Below, piece after piece: positions 11,898-23,339 of a stretch of DNA of 64,000 nt; positions within the stretch are counted from its first letter, which is position 1, and every line of letters starts with the position of its first letter. This DNA is from Acarospora socialis (lineage: Eukaryota > Ascomycota > Lecanoromycetes > Acarosporales > Acarosporaceae), in NCBI GenBank assembly GCA_025617375.2, contig JAMYGW020000011.1, forward strand, positions 992,001 to 1,056,000, in the 5' to 3' direction. The notes under the pieces were generated by a model, which saw nothing but the letters and a program-made list of their open reading frames with translations, did no database searches and was not told where the DNA came from. The translations under genes and the position numbers were made by a program.

Positions 11898-13957
11898 TCA
11901 GGTAATCTTCTCTGTCATCTCACTGAAGACTCCTTTGATCTCCTGCCCGACAGACACACCCCTCCGTCCCGAGTCGTTCCTCCTCCTCTTCTCAACCTCA
12001 TCTCTCACTTCCTGGATCACCTCCTCGAAATCCTGCCCTGGGTCATGCGGCATTCCCATTACCGGTTCCTTCAGACTTTCCTGACTAGCTGTCCTCTGCA
12101 GCGCTGGCTTCCGCCTTTCGTTCAACTGCTTGATCAGCCATGACTTCGCCGGGGATGCGAAGAAAGCCATGCTCAACGCCACTCCGATTATAGTGTAGAA
12201 GTAGACACGCGCCCAAACCAGAAGAGAGTCGGGGAGGCTAAGAAGAACGAAAGGAACGGTGGTGAAGCAAAAGGCGAGCTGTGTCGTCAAGTAAGAGAGG
12301 GCGTCATAGTAACGCTTGTAAGGCGTAGGATGCTGGCCATCTGGGGTGAGAACAAAGGGACGGATGTGCCGGCGGAAATCTCGAACTGGTCAGCCGATAC
12401 GGACTTCTGTATACGGATGAATGGGTAAAGCTTACTCTTGGCAACTGTCTGCAAGAACGCAGCGAGGACGAAACTGAGGTAGTAACCTGGATAAAAGCCG
12501 TGCCAGAAGGCACTGGTAACGAATGTGGCTAGACTAGCCCTGAACCCGGGTCTTTTCCCTTTGGGTGTCACTCGGAGATACATGTAGTTGCGTAACCAGT
12601 GGTTGGTGTTGATGTTCCAGTTCTCCAGATAAGCCCTCGAGTTCTGTGCCATTTCGATGCCCCATGGATTAACGTTCTGCAAGCGATTCCACTGGACTCT
12701 TCCGGTTTTCGGATCAATGCCCTTGTACCCGATGCCGGAGAGGATACAAGCACCCTCAGTCAGAGCCCACACGCCGTAGTACTTTAGTCTCGATGTGAAG
12801 CCAAGCATCTCTAGTATCCATACCCGGCGAAGGAAACCATACCGCATATACTGGTCGCCCAGAACCAACTCTTTGTTGTAGAGGCCCGAAAGCTTGAGGA
12901 ACGCGAAAATCCAGAACACACCAGTTGCAGCTTTCCAAGCTGCAGGGGTACCACTACGTGGGATCTTGCGCTTCTTCCGAGTTGGTGGATATTTCGAAGG
13001 GTCAGTCCCTGGTGGTACTTCGAACATACTCGTTTCAATGTATCTGCGATACTCTACGTAATCGAACGACGGTCCGGCAAAGAGTGAGGGGAAGAAGAGC
13101 TGATATTGCTGTTAGATATAGTTGTGCGTTTGGCTGAATCCTAGAGTCTTACCACGTATCCCGCAAAATCAAGGAGGTTTGGTAGCTTGGGCAGTGCCCT
13201 TTCTCTCTGGAATTCCGAAATATCATGTTGTGGTAATCGGCCGTCATAGACGTTCCAGCAGAACGCAGTAAGCTATCCCGTTACTGATGTGCTTCGTAAA
13301 ACCAGAAGAGAGTCTTCCCACCTTCATGACAAGTACCATTTGCGCTCCTGAAGCGTTTCATACTCAGTGCCCTGACTTCTCTTGTGCTTGGATACTAAGC
13401 TTACCGGTAATATCAACCTTGTCCGGCGCATCTGCAAACTGCCGGTATATATGATTGATAGACATGTGTCCCATCACGAATACAAAACCTATCCATGGCA
13501 TGAACGATCCTTCAATATAATATGCTATCATATACGCGCCAACAGAGCTTATGAGAATGGTTCTTATCCCACTCCATAGATCGAAGAGCCCGATGAGATA
13601 GAAAAGGGAAACACTACGGACGTCAGTCTCAGAGGGGTGGGCATTTCCCCTTGGACTTCGAACGTACCCTATTGTGAACAGATTCTTCTGATATGGTTTA
13701 GCATCAGGTATACGCTTTAGAATGCCTGCTAGAGGATATGATAACAAGAAAGAGCCAAGAAGCTTCACTAGAAGTGAGAATCAGCATCGCTGCGCGCCAC
13801 CTGCATGTCAGTATTCATGGAATGACTGACGCTCATCGACAGATGCTCCGGTCACGCCAGCGAGGTATTCGAAAGCTGTCATAAAGGAACATCAGTCAAT
13901 GATTCAGGGGATCGTTCGAAGGGGCCAATGCTCACGTAGATTAATGTAAGGGAGCAT
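11898..13957 (-). CDS. ALE1: MBOAT lysophospholipid acyltransferase (Ale1 type)
   Basis: This is a polytopic ER acyltransferase that reacylates lysophospholipids from acyl-CoA (Lands cycle). Eight exons: 13936-13957, 13831-13875, 13668-13767, 13405-13613, 13322-13347, 13153-13272, 12436-13099, 11898-12385 (557 aa, all phases closing). Family marks are the start MLPYINLPFEYLAG, IEGSFMPWIGFVFVMGHMSI, FDYVEYRRYIETSMFEVPPG, NINTNHWLRNYMYLRV and the MBOAT catalytic His in VTSAFWHGFYPGYY. Several hydrophobic segments are evident at both ends. The tail is Lys/Arg/Glu-rich and cytosolic in character. Two exons are very short (22 and 26 nt). It is divergent from VPS45 and convergent with MOD5. Confidence 0.95.
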
Positions 13958-14272
13958 CCTGTAGCGTTGTCTTTATTGTCATCAAACTTGCACGATATCA
14001 ACGGAGAACTGGAATGAGATGTTGTTTCAAGGGGGGTAGTTCTTAACCGCAATTAGCGGCGACACCCTGGACAATTGCCATGTGCTGCGGTAACTTGCAT
14101 GAGATCCAACAACCTAGGTAAACTAGACGCAATACTGATAGGTGTATGAAGTGCTTCAGTCAAGAATCAAAAGTTTTAGTGCCTATGATGTTGACTGGAC
14201 ACAGCACTATAAGGCAGTCATTCAAGATCACCACCGCTCGGTGCTGAGTGAGGCCAATGCTTTTAATCGACG
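13958..14272. promoter_or_regulatory. Divergent upstream region ALE1 / VPS45
   Basis: These 315 bp lie between two divergent start codons and contain both promoters. An open frame from 14142 has no ATG and no family match, so I treat it as 5' UTR of VPS45. Confidence 0.5.
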
Positions 14273-16261
14273 ATGGATGTGGTATCTGCAGTATCCGGTT
14301 ACTTTTCGAGGATGGTTTCCGCAGGTGACAGCTCATCTGGAAGCCCATCGGCCAAGATGAAGATACTTCTGCTTGACAGTGAGACAGTGCGAATCTTGAG
14401 CGATGAGGACTTCCCACATTTTACTCATCTCTCTACAGGTTGCCATTGTGTCCACTGCAATCACACAGTCCGCCTTACTCAACCATGAGGTTTATCTTAT
14501 TGAGTCCGACCGCCTGCTATCCATTTGTAGCTATCACTTACAAGGTCTACAGCCGGCTGGACAATCAGTCACGAGAGAAGATGCGCCATTTGCGATGCCT
14601 ATGTTTCGTGCGGCCTTCCCCAGACTCGATCCAGTACCTTATCGACGAGCTTCGGGAGCCTAAGTATGGAGAGTACAACATCTGTAAGAGCTTCAAGTTA
14701 TACAACAGGGGTTTGGGAGCTGATCTCAAGTAATAGATTTCAGTAACGTTATTCGCAAGTCATCCCTCGAGCGTCTCGCGGAGGCAGACGATCACGAGGT
14801 CGTTCGAGTGGTTCAAGAATACTTTGCGGATTTCATAGTCATCAATCCGGACCTATTCTCGTTCAATCTCGCGGTTCCGAGGCAGAGAATCTGGAGTAGT
14901 AGTCCTGATATGTGGAATACAGATGCCTTGCAACGCTCTACGGAGGGCCTAATCGCCGTTCTATTATCATTGAAAAAAAGACCGTTAATTCGATATGAGA
15001 AGAACAGCTTGCTGGCGAAGAAGCTTGCTACGGAAGTCCGCTATCAGATAACACAAGAGGAACAGCTTTTTGACTTCCGAAAATCAGATACCCCGCCTAT
15101 CCTGCTGATTCTTGACCGTCGGGATGACCCAATTACACCTTTGTTAACCCAGTGGACCTATCAGGCCATGGTACATGAGCTTCTTGGGATAGACAATGGA
15201 AGGGTGGATCTTAGCGACGTCCCGGATGTGAGACCCGAACTCAAGGAAATCGTGCTTTCGCAAGACCAGGATCCTTTCTTCAAGAAGAATATGTATCTCA
15301 ATTTTGGAGATCTGGGGGGCAACATCAAGGATTATGTGGAGCAGTATCAGTCAAAGACTAAGAGCAACACGAGCATTGAGTCTATTGCCGATATGAAGCG
15401 GTTTGTCGAAGACTACCCAGAGTTTCGTAAATTGTCGGGCAACGTGAGTAAACATGTGACCCTGGTCGGAGAACTAAGCAGGAGAGTTGGCGAGGATAGC
15501 CTTCTGGATGTCAGTGAGTTGGAGCAGAGCTTGGCCTGCAACGACAACCACAGCAACGACCTGAAAGTACAGAGACTTACCCATTATTATTACAACTTGC
15601 ATGCTGACGAAGAGCATAGAACATTCAACGCCTGATACAAACTCCCAGCGTGCCCGCCAACGCGAAAGTCCGGTTGGTAGCCCTCTACTCTCTTCGCTAC
15701 GAGAAGCACCCGTCAAACGCCCTCCCTATGCTCCTCGATCTACTTTCGGTGGCTGGAGACATACCTGGCCATCGCATCAATCTTATCCCGAAGTTGCTGG
15801 CCTATCACCATTCCCTTCAAACTCCAACTGCCGCAGGAGGCATTTCCGATCTCTTCGAATCCGCGTCTATTTTCTCGGGGGCTAGAGACCGCTTCAAGGG
15901 TCTGAAAGGGGTCGAGAATGTCTACACACAGCACTCACCACGGTTGGAGCTGACGCTGCAAAACCTTATCAAGGGTCGTTTACGAGAACAACAGTATCCG
16001 TTCGTCGATGGCGGCGGCACAACAAGAGACAAACCACAAGATATCATAGTCTTCATCGTCGGAGGTGTTACCTATGAAGAAGCGAAGATGGTAGCCCAAG
16101 TCAACGCAAGTTCTCCCAGCGTCAGAGTGGTTTTGGGGGGGCCGAGCGTGCACAACAGTACCACTTTCTTGGAGGAAGTGGAGGATGCTGTCGGTGGTTG
16201 GCCGGATCCCGCACCGTCGACGGCGGCGGGAAGGCTGAGAAAGGAGACTGGTCGGCGTTGA
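14273..16261 (+). CDS. VPS45: Sec1/Munc18 protein Vps45
   Basis: Vps45 is the SM protein that regulates syntaxin-type SNAREs (Tlg2/Pep12) in Golgi-to-endosome transport. Exons 14273-14386, 14439-14503, 14553-14683, 14737-15566 and 15620-16261 give 593 aa. Family marks are KMKILLLDSET, AITQSALLNHEVYLID, REKMRHLRCLCFVRPSPDSI, LEPKYGEY-like REPKYGEYNIYFSNVIRK, ILDRRDDPITPLLTQWTYQA, SELEQSLACNDNH and RLVALYSLRYEKHPSN. The last intron (15567-15619: GTACAG donor, GCTGAC branch, CATAG acceptor) removes a stretch that otherwise reads through to a stop after DEEHRTFNA. The first donor, GTGCGA, is weak. Alternative retention of any intron would truncate the protein. Confidence 0.96.
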
Positions 16262-16988
16262 TGCTTCGAAAAGGGGTGTTTGGGCGTGGGCGTTCAGTTT
16301 TCCGGCATCTCCTCGGCTTTCCCCTCAAACACAAAATTTCCAATCGTCAGAAGACATTCCAAACAGAATTTAGTTTCGAACCATCTTTGCATTCGTAAAC
16401 GCGTTCTTCGTTTAGGCTGCTGATTTCGCCGGTGGACTCTATGTGACAACCCTGATAGAAATATGGAACTTTGTGGAATCGGGTGAGTTATTTTATTTTG
16501 CAACTTCCAGTCACGGCCTTAGTTCATGAGAGAGACTGTATCTCGACTACGAGAGTTTATCACGTTGTTGGGGTGCTGATGGTAGCATCAAACATGAAGG
16601 TATTTTCATAATCATGACTTCTCACAGGCAGTTCATGATGCATCGACAACCATTAGGCGTAGTATTAGTTAACACGTACAATTAACGAGTGGTGCCTAAT
16701 TGTATAACGCCTTGCCCGGCCGATTTATTTCTCCGCTGCTGCCTGCGGGTCCGATAGGGCTTCGGGCTTTATTGTATTGGCCCACCAGTAAATGACATAA
16801 AGTCTGTAGTGGAAGGTCGATGATGTCACAGTAACTTGCCCCGCGGTCACTACTGCGAGCACCGCACAGTGGGTGTTTTCCACCCCACATAAAGCCCATA
16901 ATTTCCATTCAAATTGAGCTTTATTGAAAGCTATCTCCCATTCTAATTCTCCAACCTGTAGAAATTACTACTGAAAAACAATTTCAAG
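16262..16988. other. Intergenic region VPS45 - alcohol dehydrogenase
   Basis: This 727-bp tandem gap should hold the VPS45 3' UTR and the promoter of the next gene. The sequence just upstream of 16989 is pyrimidine/A-rich, as expected for a fungal 5' UTR. I see no gene. Confidence 0.5.
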
Positions 16989-18572
16989 ATGTCTTTGGCT
17001 CAGGCAGCAAACTTGGTGGAGAAGGCAATGGGCCACACCGGCAACGCAACCACAGAGCAGAACCTTACAAACCCAGCCCGTGACCGAGCCAAGTATGCGG
17101 ATCCCAGTGGCGAGACGATGAGGGCCTTGTGCTGGATGGGCAAAAATGATGTGAAAGTTGGTGAGAGTGCACTGTATGCCCATTGGGATCACCAGGGGCG
17201 GGGCTAAAAAGGTGGTGACAGTCGAGACGCCGAAGCCCGGGCTGATCGAGGACCGCGATGTCATACTCAAGGTCACCGGAAGCACAGTCTGCGGAAGCGA
17301 CTTGCATCTTCTGCACGGTTCGTCTGGCTTTTCTTTCCTTGACTCGAGAGCGATCTCACAGGAGACCTTCTAGGCTCAGTCATCCAAATGCAGAAAGGCG
17401 ACATCCTCGGCCACGAGTTCTGCGGCAAAGTCGAATCAATGGGCCCGGGCGTGACAGGTTTGAGCATTGGCGACCGTGTTGTTGCGTCCTTCCAGATCGC
17501 CTGCGGAGAATGCATGTACTGCAAGCAGAAACTGTCTTCGCAGTGCGAGCGGACGAACTCGAACAAGACGGAAAACTTGATGTACGGTGGAAACACAGCC
17601 GGTCAGTAAAACGCGTATCTTGCGAGTTCTCCTTTATAACGCATTCTGTAGGCATGTTCGGATACTCTCACTTCACGGGCGGGTTTGCCGGTGGACAAGC
17701 CGAATACGTGCGCGTCCCGTACGGCGATGTCAACTTGCTCAAATTGCCGGATGACGTGCCCGACGAGAAAGGTCTTTACCTCTCCGACGTCCTCGCCACT
17801 TCTTGGAACTGCGTCGTCGACACGGGCGTGAAGGAAGGCGACGTTGTCGCAATCTGGGGCGCCGGTCCCATCGGCCAGATGTGCGCGCAGATGAGCTTCA
17901 TGAACGGCGCTTCCCGGGTCATCCTCATCGACGGCGGTGCTGCTTCGTGGCGATTAGACTTTGTCAAGTCCAAATTGCCGAGACTTGAGACTCTCAACTT
18001 CACCAACCTACCGAAAGGCGAGTCCGTCACCTCTCAGCTTAAGCAGATGGTGCACGGCGGTCCGGACGTCGCGCTCGAATGTGTCGCGGGCGAGTACGCC
18101 AAGGGGTGGGGCCACTACTTCGAGATGTTGTTAGGGTTTGAGACCGACACGTCGGAAATCGTCAACGAGATGATCACTTCCGTCAAGAGCTTCGGCCGCT
18201 GCGGGATCACTGGCGTCTACGTCGGCTTCGTAAGTCCCATATCCACCTCTACACATTCTTGATCTCCTACTAAACCACCGTCACCAGACCAACCATTTCA
18301 ACATCGGCGCACTCATGGAACGCGGCATCCGCCTAATCGGCAACGGCCAGGCGCCCGTCCACCTGTACTGGGAGAAACTGTTGCAGATGATTCGCGAGGG
18401 CAAGCTCGACCCGCTCCCAATGCTCAGCCACCGCGTTCTGATGGACGAAATGGACGTTGTTTACTCCAAGTTCGAGAACAAGGAGGACCACATGCAGAAG
18501 GTTTTCGTCCAGACCAAGTTCTCCGATCCGCCGGCTCCCGGCACACCGAGGGTCACGAGCTTTAAATCTTAG
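16989..18572 (+). CDS. Zinc-dependent alcohol dehydrogenase-like protein (formaldehyde dehydrogenase subgroup)
   Basis: This is a medium-chain dehydrogenase/reductase. Exons 16989-17160, 17222-17317, 17374-17601, 17652-18229 and 18288-18572 give 452 aa. Catalytic-zinc motifs are STVCGSDLHLLHG and GDILGHEFCGKVE. The structural-zinc cysteines are in CGECMYCKQKLSSQCE. The Rossmann turn is WGAGPIGQMCAQ. The first intron needs the acceptor at 17221 (GTGACAG), giving KNDVKVVETPKPGL; the more obvious CCAG at 17195 breaks the frame. The N-terminal extension of about 45 residues is typical of a fungal subgroup annotated as formaldehyde- or sorbitol-dehydrogenase-like. The substrate cannot be told from sequence. 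C at many third positions makes the gene GC-rich. Confidence 0.93.
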
Positions 18573-19042
18573 GGTCTTAAGGTACTTGGGTGAGGGTGTC
18601 AATGTTTATAGCAGGATCTGGGACCGGTTGTAACTGACATGGGATAATCCCACGTTGGATAGAAAAACAAGTACCGAATATCACGTTTGTAGTCACGTAC
18701 TTTCGTACTCGACTAATATGTCATTGTCCTAGTATGGTCTACACAACGCATCGTCATGAATACGTGCCGCTACTGGGATACTTTCTTATTTATCCTAAGG
18801 AAATGATCTGAGGGATTGTATTGTAGTATTCTAAAACTATGTCTATCCTAAGTAGCCCTGGCCACGGTAGTGGCCGAAATATCTATATACCAGGACCAAA
18901 AACACCTGGCCGGGAGCTCACCCGAGCTGGTCCGGAGGCGCACGCTATGTAAAACCGAACACCGAAAATGCCTTGATCCTGTTTCCACCGTTCCCTTGAT
19001 GCATCGTTACGCTCGATATAGAAAGACTGATAGAACACCAGC
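18573..19042. other. Convergent 3' region
   Basis: This 470-bp interval lies between the stops of the dehydrogenase (plus) and the aspartyl protease (minus). The open frame on the plus strand beyond 18870 is the antisense of the protease C-terminus. I see no separate gene. Confidence 0.5.
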
Positions 19043-20595
19043 TCATATCGTAAACAGCAATCCTGCGCCTACCGCACCAGCAACAACGCCAATAGGGATA
19101 TGCGTCGGTGCGGCGGCGCCGGCCTTGGCAGTCGCGGTGGCCCCGCCGGCACTGCTCTTCGTCGGCCCTGCAGGAAGCGTGGCGGAACCGAGTCTGGCAC
19201 CACCGGTAGTCCCCGCGCCGGTTGTGACGGGGTTCGAGACGCCGGTCGCGTCGGGTATACTCTTTGAGCCGGTGCCAATTTCCAGAATGCTGTCCTGGGT
19301 GGAGTTGAAGTTTGTTTGCGCGAGCGAGATCTGGTTGTTGGCAAGGTCGTAAACAACGTATGCGCTGCGGAGGAAAGTGTCGCCTAGGACGGCGGTGCTC
19401 TGGCCGGCAGGCGAGATGCCGAAGAGACAGGCGGGGGTGCCGTCGTCAAAGGTGGGTGTGCTGCCGTCAGCGTTGGTGCCAGGGTTGATGACAAGCTCGT
19501 TCATCGGGACGGAGATGGTGGGGGAGGAGAAGGTGAAATCGACGGTGGAGGCGTTGTTCATGAGCGAGCAGGCGACGTATGCGGCTTGTTGTTGGTCGTC
19601 GTACTGGGCTCCGACTTGATCAAATAAAGCCTGAGCGAGCGTGTCGGGGAGATATGTGAGACTACTGCCAGAATCTAACAGCACGGGCGCCGACTTTCGA
19701 CCAATGTTGAGAGCAGTTTTTCGACCGTTATTCGAGACGCTCATACCAGTCATAGCAATGACAAACTCGGCGTAGTCGTTGCCTTCCTTGAGTATGGGAA
19801 GGGTTTGAAGCTGGCCGTGATACTTGTCTGTGTTGACACCGCCGAAGAGAATGGATCCAGTGTTGGCGTCCAGGTCATTAAGCCACAAGCTGTAAGCGTT
19901 CGAACTGATGATGCCTTTGTCTGCCATGAGCTGGGGTAGGTTAGGGTAAGGCTGCTTGTTGTTGCGATTTGCTTGGACTTCGTTGATTGTGTAGCCAATA
20001 CCTAGGATACTCTCTGGAGAAGATGATCGGTAGCCAATGCCGAACTGAAGACCTGACAGTTGCTGTCCGCCAATGCGGAGAGTCTCCGTAGCATAGTCAC
20101 CCAGAGCCCCGGATCCATCAACGTATGAGATGTTGAAGTCGCTGGACAGGTACTTGTAAGTGGAAGAGGAGTTGGCCTCGTAGGTCCCAGATACCGCGCA
20201 AGGGTTACCCTTCTTTTTACAAAGGTTCGACGACGCGGCGTTTGTCCAGAGATCGCTGCTGCCAGTATCGATGTGCAGTCGGAGGTCCTGCGGTGGCGTG
20301 CCTATACTGACGTTTGCGAAGTACAGTGTTTGCTGGACGGCACAGTTAGTGTTTGCCACCAGTCGATACCCACAATTTGCCCGGGCGAGCTCACCTCGTT
20401 ATCAAGAGTTTCCGTAACCGTTTTGGTGTCTTGCCGCCGTCGTATCCCATCTCTTGTAAATGGGTCTAACACGACTTTCCTCTCAATGGCAAGACCCAGG
20501 ACAGCTGGAGCAGCATCTCGCTGTATCAACTGAATGGCCTCCGACGTTGCTGATAACAGACCCGCTGTCGTAGTGATTATTGAAAGGCCCCTCAT
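19043..20595 (-). CDS. GPI-anchored aspartyl protease (yapsin-like)
   Basis: This is a pepsin-family (A1) secreted protease, probably on the cell surface. Exons 20395-20595 and 19043-20332 give 496 aa. The N-terminus (MRGLSIITTTAGLLSATSEA) is a signal peptide. A propeptide follows, ending near the basic site RDGIRRRQ. The two active-site motifs are DTGSSDLW and LLDSGSSLTYLP. LGDTFLRSAYVVYD is the conserved C-terminal motif. The tail is Ser/Thr/Ala/Gly-rich and ends in a hydrophobic stretch (IPIGVVAGAVGAGLLFTI) with no charged end, the pattern of a GPI signal. The intron (GTGAGC, branch CACTAAC, acceptor GTCCAG) restores TLDNEQTLYFANVSIG. The first ATG in frame with the signal peptide is at 20595. 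Likely role: cell-wall protein processing, by family. Confidence 0.94.
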
Positions 20596-21775
20596 TGCGG
20601 CAAGATAGTGTTCCTGAGACAGCAAAATATGAAGTGGTGAAGAAGCGTTGAAAAAGGCCCGCTACTTAGATCTCTGACTAAGTAGGTAGATGACGCGGTC
20701 AGTTACCGAAAGACTATCCCAGGCGAATGAGTATGGAAATTGTCGATTGGTCTGCCGGCGAAAGACTCCGGATCTTTTTAAGTGGCGGTTAAGATGCTTA
20801 CGAGTTCCTCTTGGGCCTTGACCTTGGTGGCGCCAAATGTTCCAGAGTGAAAGGGCGTCTAAGGTCTGGAGTCCTTCACTCTCCTTCACAAAAGTTTTAA
20901 GAAAGCGTTGTACAAGCGGGTGAATATGGGCAAGAAAGGTATAAGAAGTGACTCTTCCTTGGAAATGTAGAGTATCACGGTGAATCTTGTTCAAAGATTC
21001 TCTTCCAGATCACTTTCTCTTGGAACAGAGGAAATCCGTACTCCGGTAAGGTATGTGGCGAGTGTTCATGTACCATGGCGTCAGAGCGAAGATCTATCGG
21101 CGCTAACTGCCGGGAGCTGTGCCACTTGAACACTAAGCTGTGGCTTTGCAGTTGGAATTTGGAAATGATAGGGGAGTAAAAGAGTGAGATGTTCATATGG
21201 TAAGAGCTGCGTAACTTAGCTTGCTTCATAGTTGAGCACATCCGTGTCACCGACGATGATTCCCATCCTCAATATTAGAATGACTGTCCAGACCCTCAAA
21301 CCTTTACCTGCACCCTCGGTTTCTTTTGGCGCTTCTCGTGTCCCACACCCGAGGTTCAACGTCCACCAGTCACCATCCTTCTATCGTGAAAATAGAAGCC
21401 CATAGGTTATGCTGCATGTCTCAGACACAGACGCCAATACTCTGTGACAACAAGACTTGGAAGGTTGGAGATAAGGTAGGTAGGTAGGTATGTAGGTAGG
21501 TACATCTTCAGCGTAGAGAAGCCGGAGTACTCCTACTTGGTGAATAGACTCTTGAAACTGTTGGGCAACTTCATCCGGACCAATATTGGTTACAGAGATC
21601 GAAGCTGTTTACACGGTTATTGGCAGAGGAAGAAGATGATGACACGTAGCGTTAATTAGGAGTAATCCCTCTGGAGGCTCGCAGCCTTATCGCCTAATCG
21701 GAATACCTAGGCGCGTAGGATTCACGTGTCTCACATCTCTCTTTACCGCGTCGTGATCAACATGATGAATCTATA
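20596..21775. promoter_or_regulatory. Long divergent upstream region protease / RFC4
   Basis: This 1,180-bp region holds two divergent promoters. The open frames at 20662-20994 and 20975-21250 (minus) have no recognisable domain and lie where a 5' UTR is expected. A tetranucleotide repeat (TAGG)n with one interruption is at about 21474-21500. Confidence 0.5.
21474..21500 (+). repeat. (TAGG)n microsatellite
   Basis: About six and a half copies of the unit TAGG, with one TATG variant, in the intergenic region upstream of RFC4. It is a simple tandem repeat, probably variable between strains. Confidence 0.8.
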
Positions 21776-22942
21776 ATGAAAGCAGAATCGTCAACAGCTG
21801 GCGCTCGCCGAGCACTTCAAGCAAACACTAATGGAGCAGTACCAAACTATGAGCTTCCCTGGTACGCTGACTACTTGCCAACATGCCGAACAAGCTCGAT
21901 CCCAACTCATGATACCGCAGGGTGGAGAAGTATCGACCCGTTTACCTCGACGACATCGTGGGCAACACCGAGACTATCGAACGGCTGAAGATCATTGCAA
22001 AGGATGGCAATATGCCGCATGTGATCATCTCCGGCATGCCTGGAATCGGCAAGACAACTTCCATCTTGTGCCTCGCGCGACAGATGCTGGGAGATGCGTA
22101 CAAAGAAGCTGTCCTCGAGCTCAATGCCAGTGACGAGCGAGGTATAGTCTACAGCCACCCCGCTCTTCCGATCCCCTACCAACACGCTCAAACCAGGCAT
22201 CGACGTCGTTCGCAACCGAATCAAAGGCTTCGCGCAAAAGAAAGTTACCCTGCCCCAAGGCCGGCAAAAGATCGTCATCCTCGACGAAGCCGACAGCATG
22301 ACCTCCGGCGCGCAACAAGCCCTCCGACGCACCATGGAGATCTACTCCTCCACCACGCGCTTCGCCTTCGCCTGCAACCAGTCTAACAAGATCATCGAGC
22401 CCCTCCAATCGCGCTGCGCCATCCTCCGCTACGCCCGCCTGACCGACGCCCAAGTCGTCAAGCGCCTGATGCAGATCTGCGAAGCCGAGAAGGTCGAGCA
22501 CAGCGAGGACGGTATCGCGGCCCTCGTCTTCAGCGCCGAGGGCGACATGCGTCAGGCCATCAACAACTTGCAGAGCACCTGGGCGGGCTTCGGCTTCGTG
22601 AGCGGCGACAACGTCTTCCGGGTCGTGGACAGCCCGCATCCCATCAAAGTGCAGGCTATGATTAAAGCGTGCTGGGAGGGCAAGATTGACGCGGCGCTGG
22701 ACACGTTGAATGAACTGTGGGGTCTGGGGTATTCGAGTCACGATATCATCAGCACCATGTTCCGCGTTACGAAGACGATACCGACGCTGTCGGAACACTC
22801 GAAGCTGGAGTTCATCAAGGAGATTGGCTTTACACATATGCGGATCTTGGAGGGCGTGCAGACTCTGCTGCAATTGAGTGGATGTGTGGCAAAGCTCTGC
22901 AAGATCAATATGAAGCCCCAGCTCTTTATCCCACCGGCGTGA
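21776..22942 (+). CDS. RFC4: Replication factor C subunit (yeast Rfc4 / human RFC2)
   Basis: This is one of the small subunits of the RFC clamp loader, which loads PCNA onto primed DNA. Exons 21776-21861, 21921-22141 and 22197-22942 give 350 aa. Motifs: box [18 protein letters not shown], Walker [31 protein letters not shown], Walker [13 protein letters not shown], sensor 1 [19 protein letters not shown] with the SRC arginine finger, and the collar region. GMPGIGKTT is the form seen in yeast Rfc4. Intron one (GTACGC...CGCAG) splits the Trp codon before VEKYRP; intron two (GTATAG...ACCAG) follows SDERG. The coding sequence of exon 3 is strongly GC-rich at third positions, which explains the long antisense frame at 22121-22873. 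Confidence 0.97.
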
Positions 22943-23339
22943 TGCTTACAACCGGGCGTTAAGTCAGGCAGTTACTGGCGTTTGGCGGGTGGCGGAATGC
23001 GACAATGGAAACGAAACTCGCGAGGAGTTTCGACTGATTATCATTTTACTTGCCATAGTCTCATGACGAAGTTCGCCTGTATGTGCAAAAGCAAGCTTGA
23101 TGTTCAACCCTATGTGAAACCATGTACTACTCAAGGTCGAATCCGTCTTCAATAGCAATTGCTTTTCCGCACGTTCAAGATGACGGTAGCTGAGTCGTCC
23201 GTGACTGCGGAGGCCTGATCAAGGTCCTAAACTTGCAACAAACCTCCAGTCCAACAACCAAAACTCAATGGGTATTAGAATGCCTGATATCCAGAAGACA
23301 GATCAAATACCAACTCTACAATCAAACGTCCCAAAAGCT
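22943..23339. other. Convergent 3' region
   Basis: This 397-bp gap lies between RFC4 (plus) and the acidic unknown protein (minus). It holds their 3' UTRs. I see no gene or repeat. Confidence 0.5.

Noticed and set aside
15567-15635. VPS45 ending at the stop after HRTFNA (15635)
   Set aside because: An intron with good signals (GTACAG, GCTGAC, CATAG) joins to the conserved C-terminal third of Vps45 at 15620.
17161-17195. Dehydrogenase intron 1 ending at CCAG (17195)
   Set aside because: That acceptor puts the next exon in the wrong frame; the acceptor at 17221 gives the family sequence.
22121-22873. 250-codon antisense frame over RFC4
   Set aside because: It is a shadow of the GC-rich third positions of RFC4 exon 3; its composition (Arg, Leu, Gly, Val) is typical of antisense reading.
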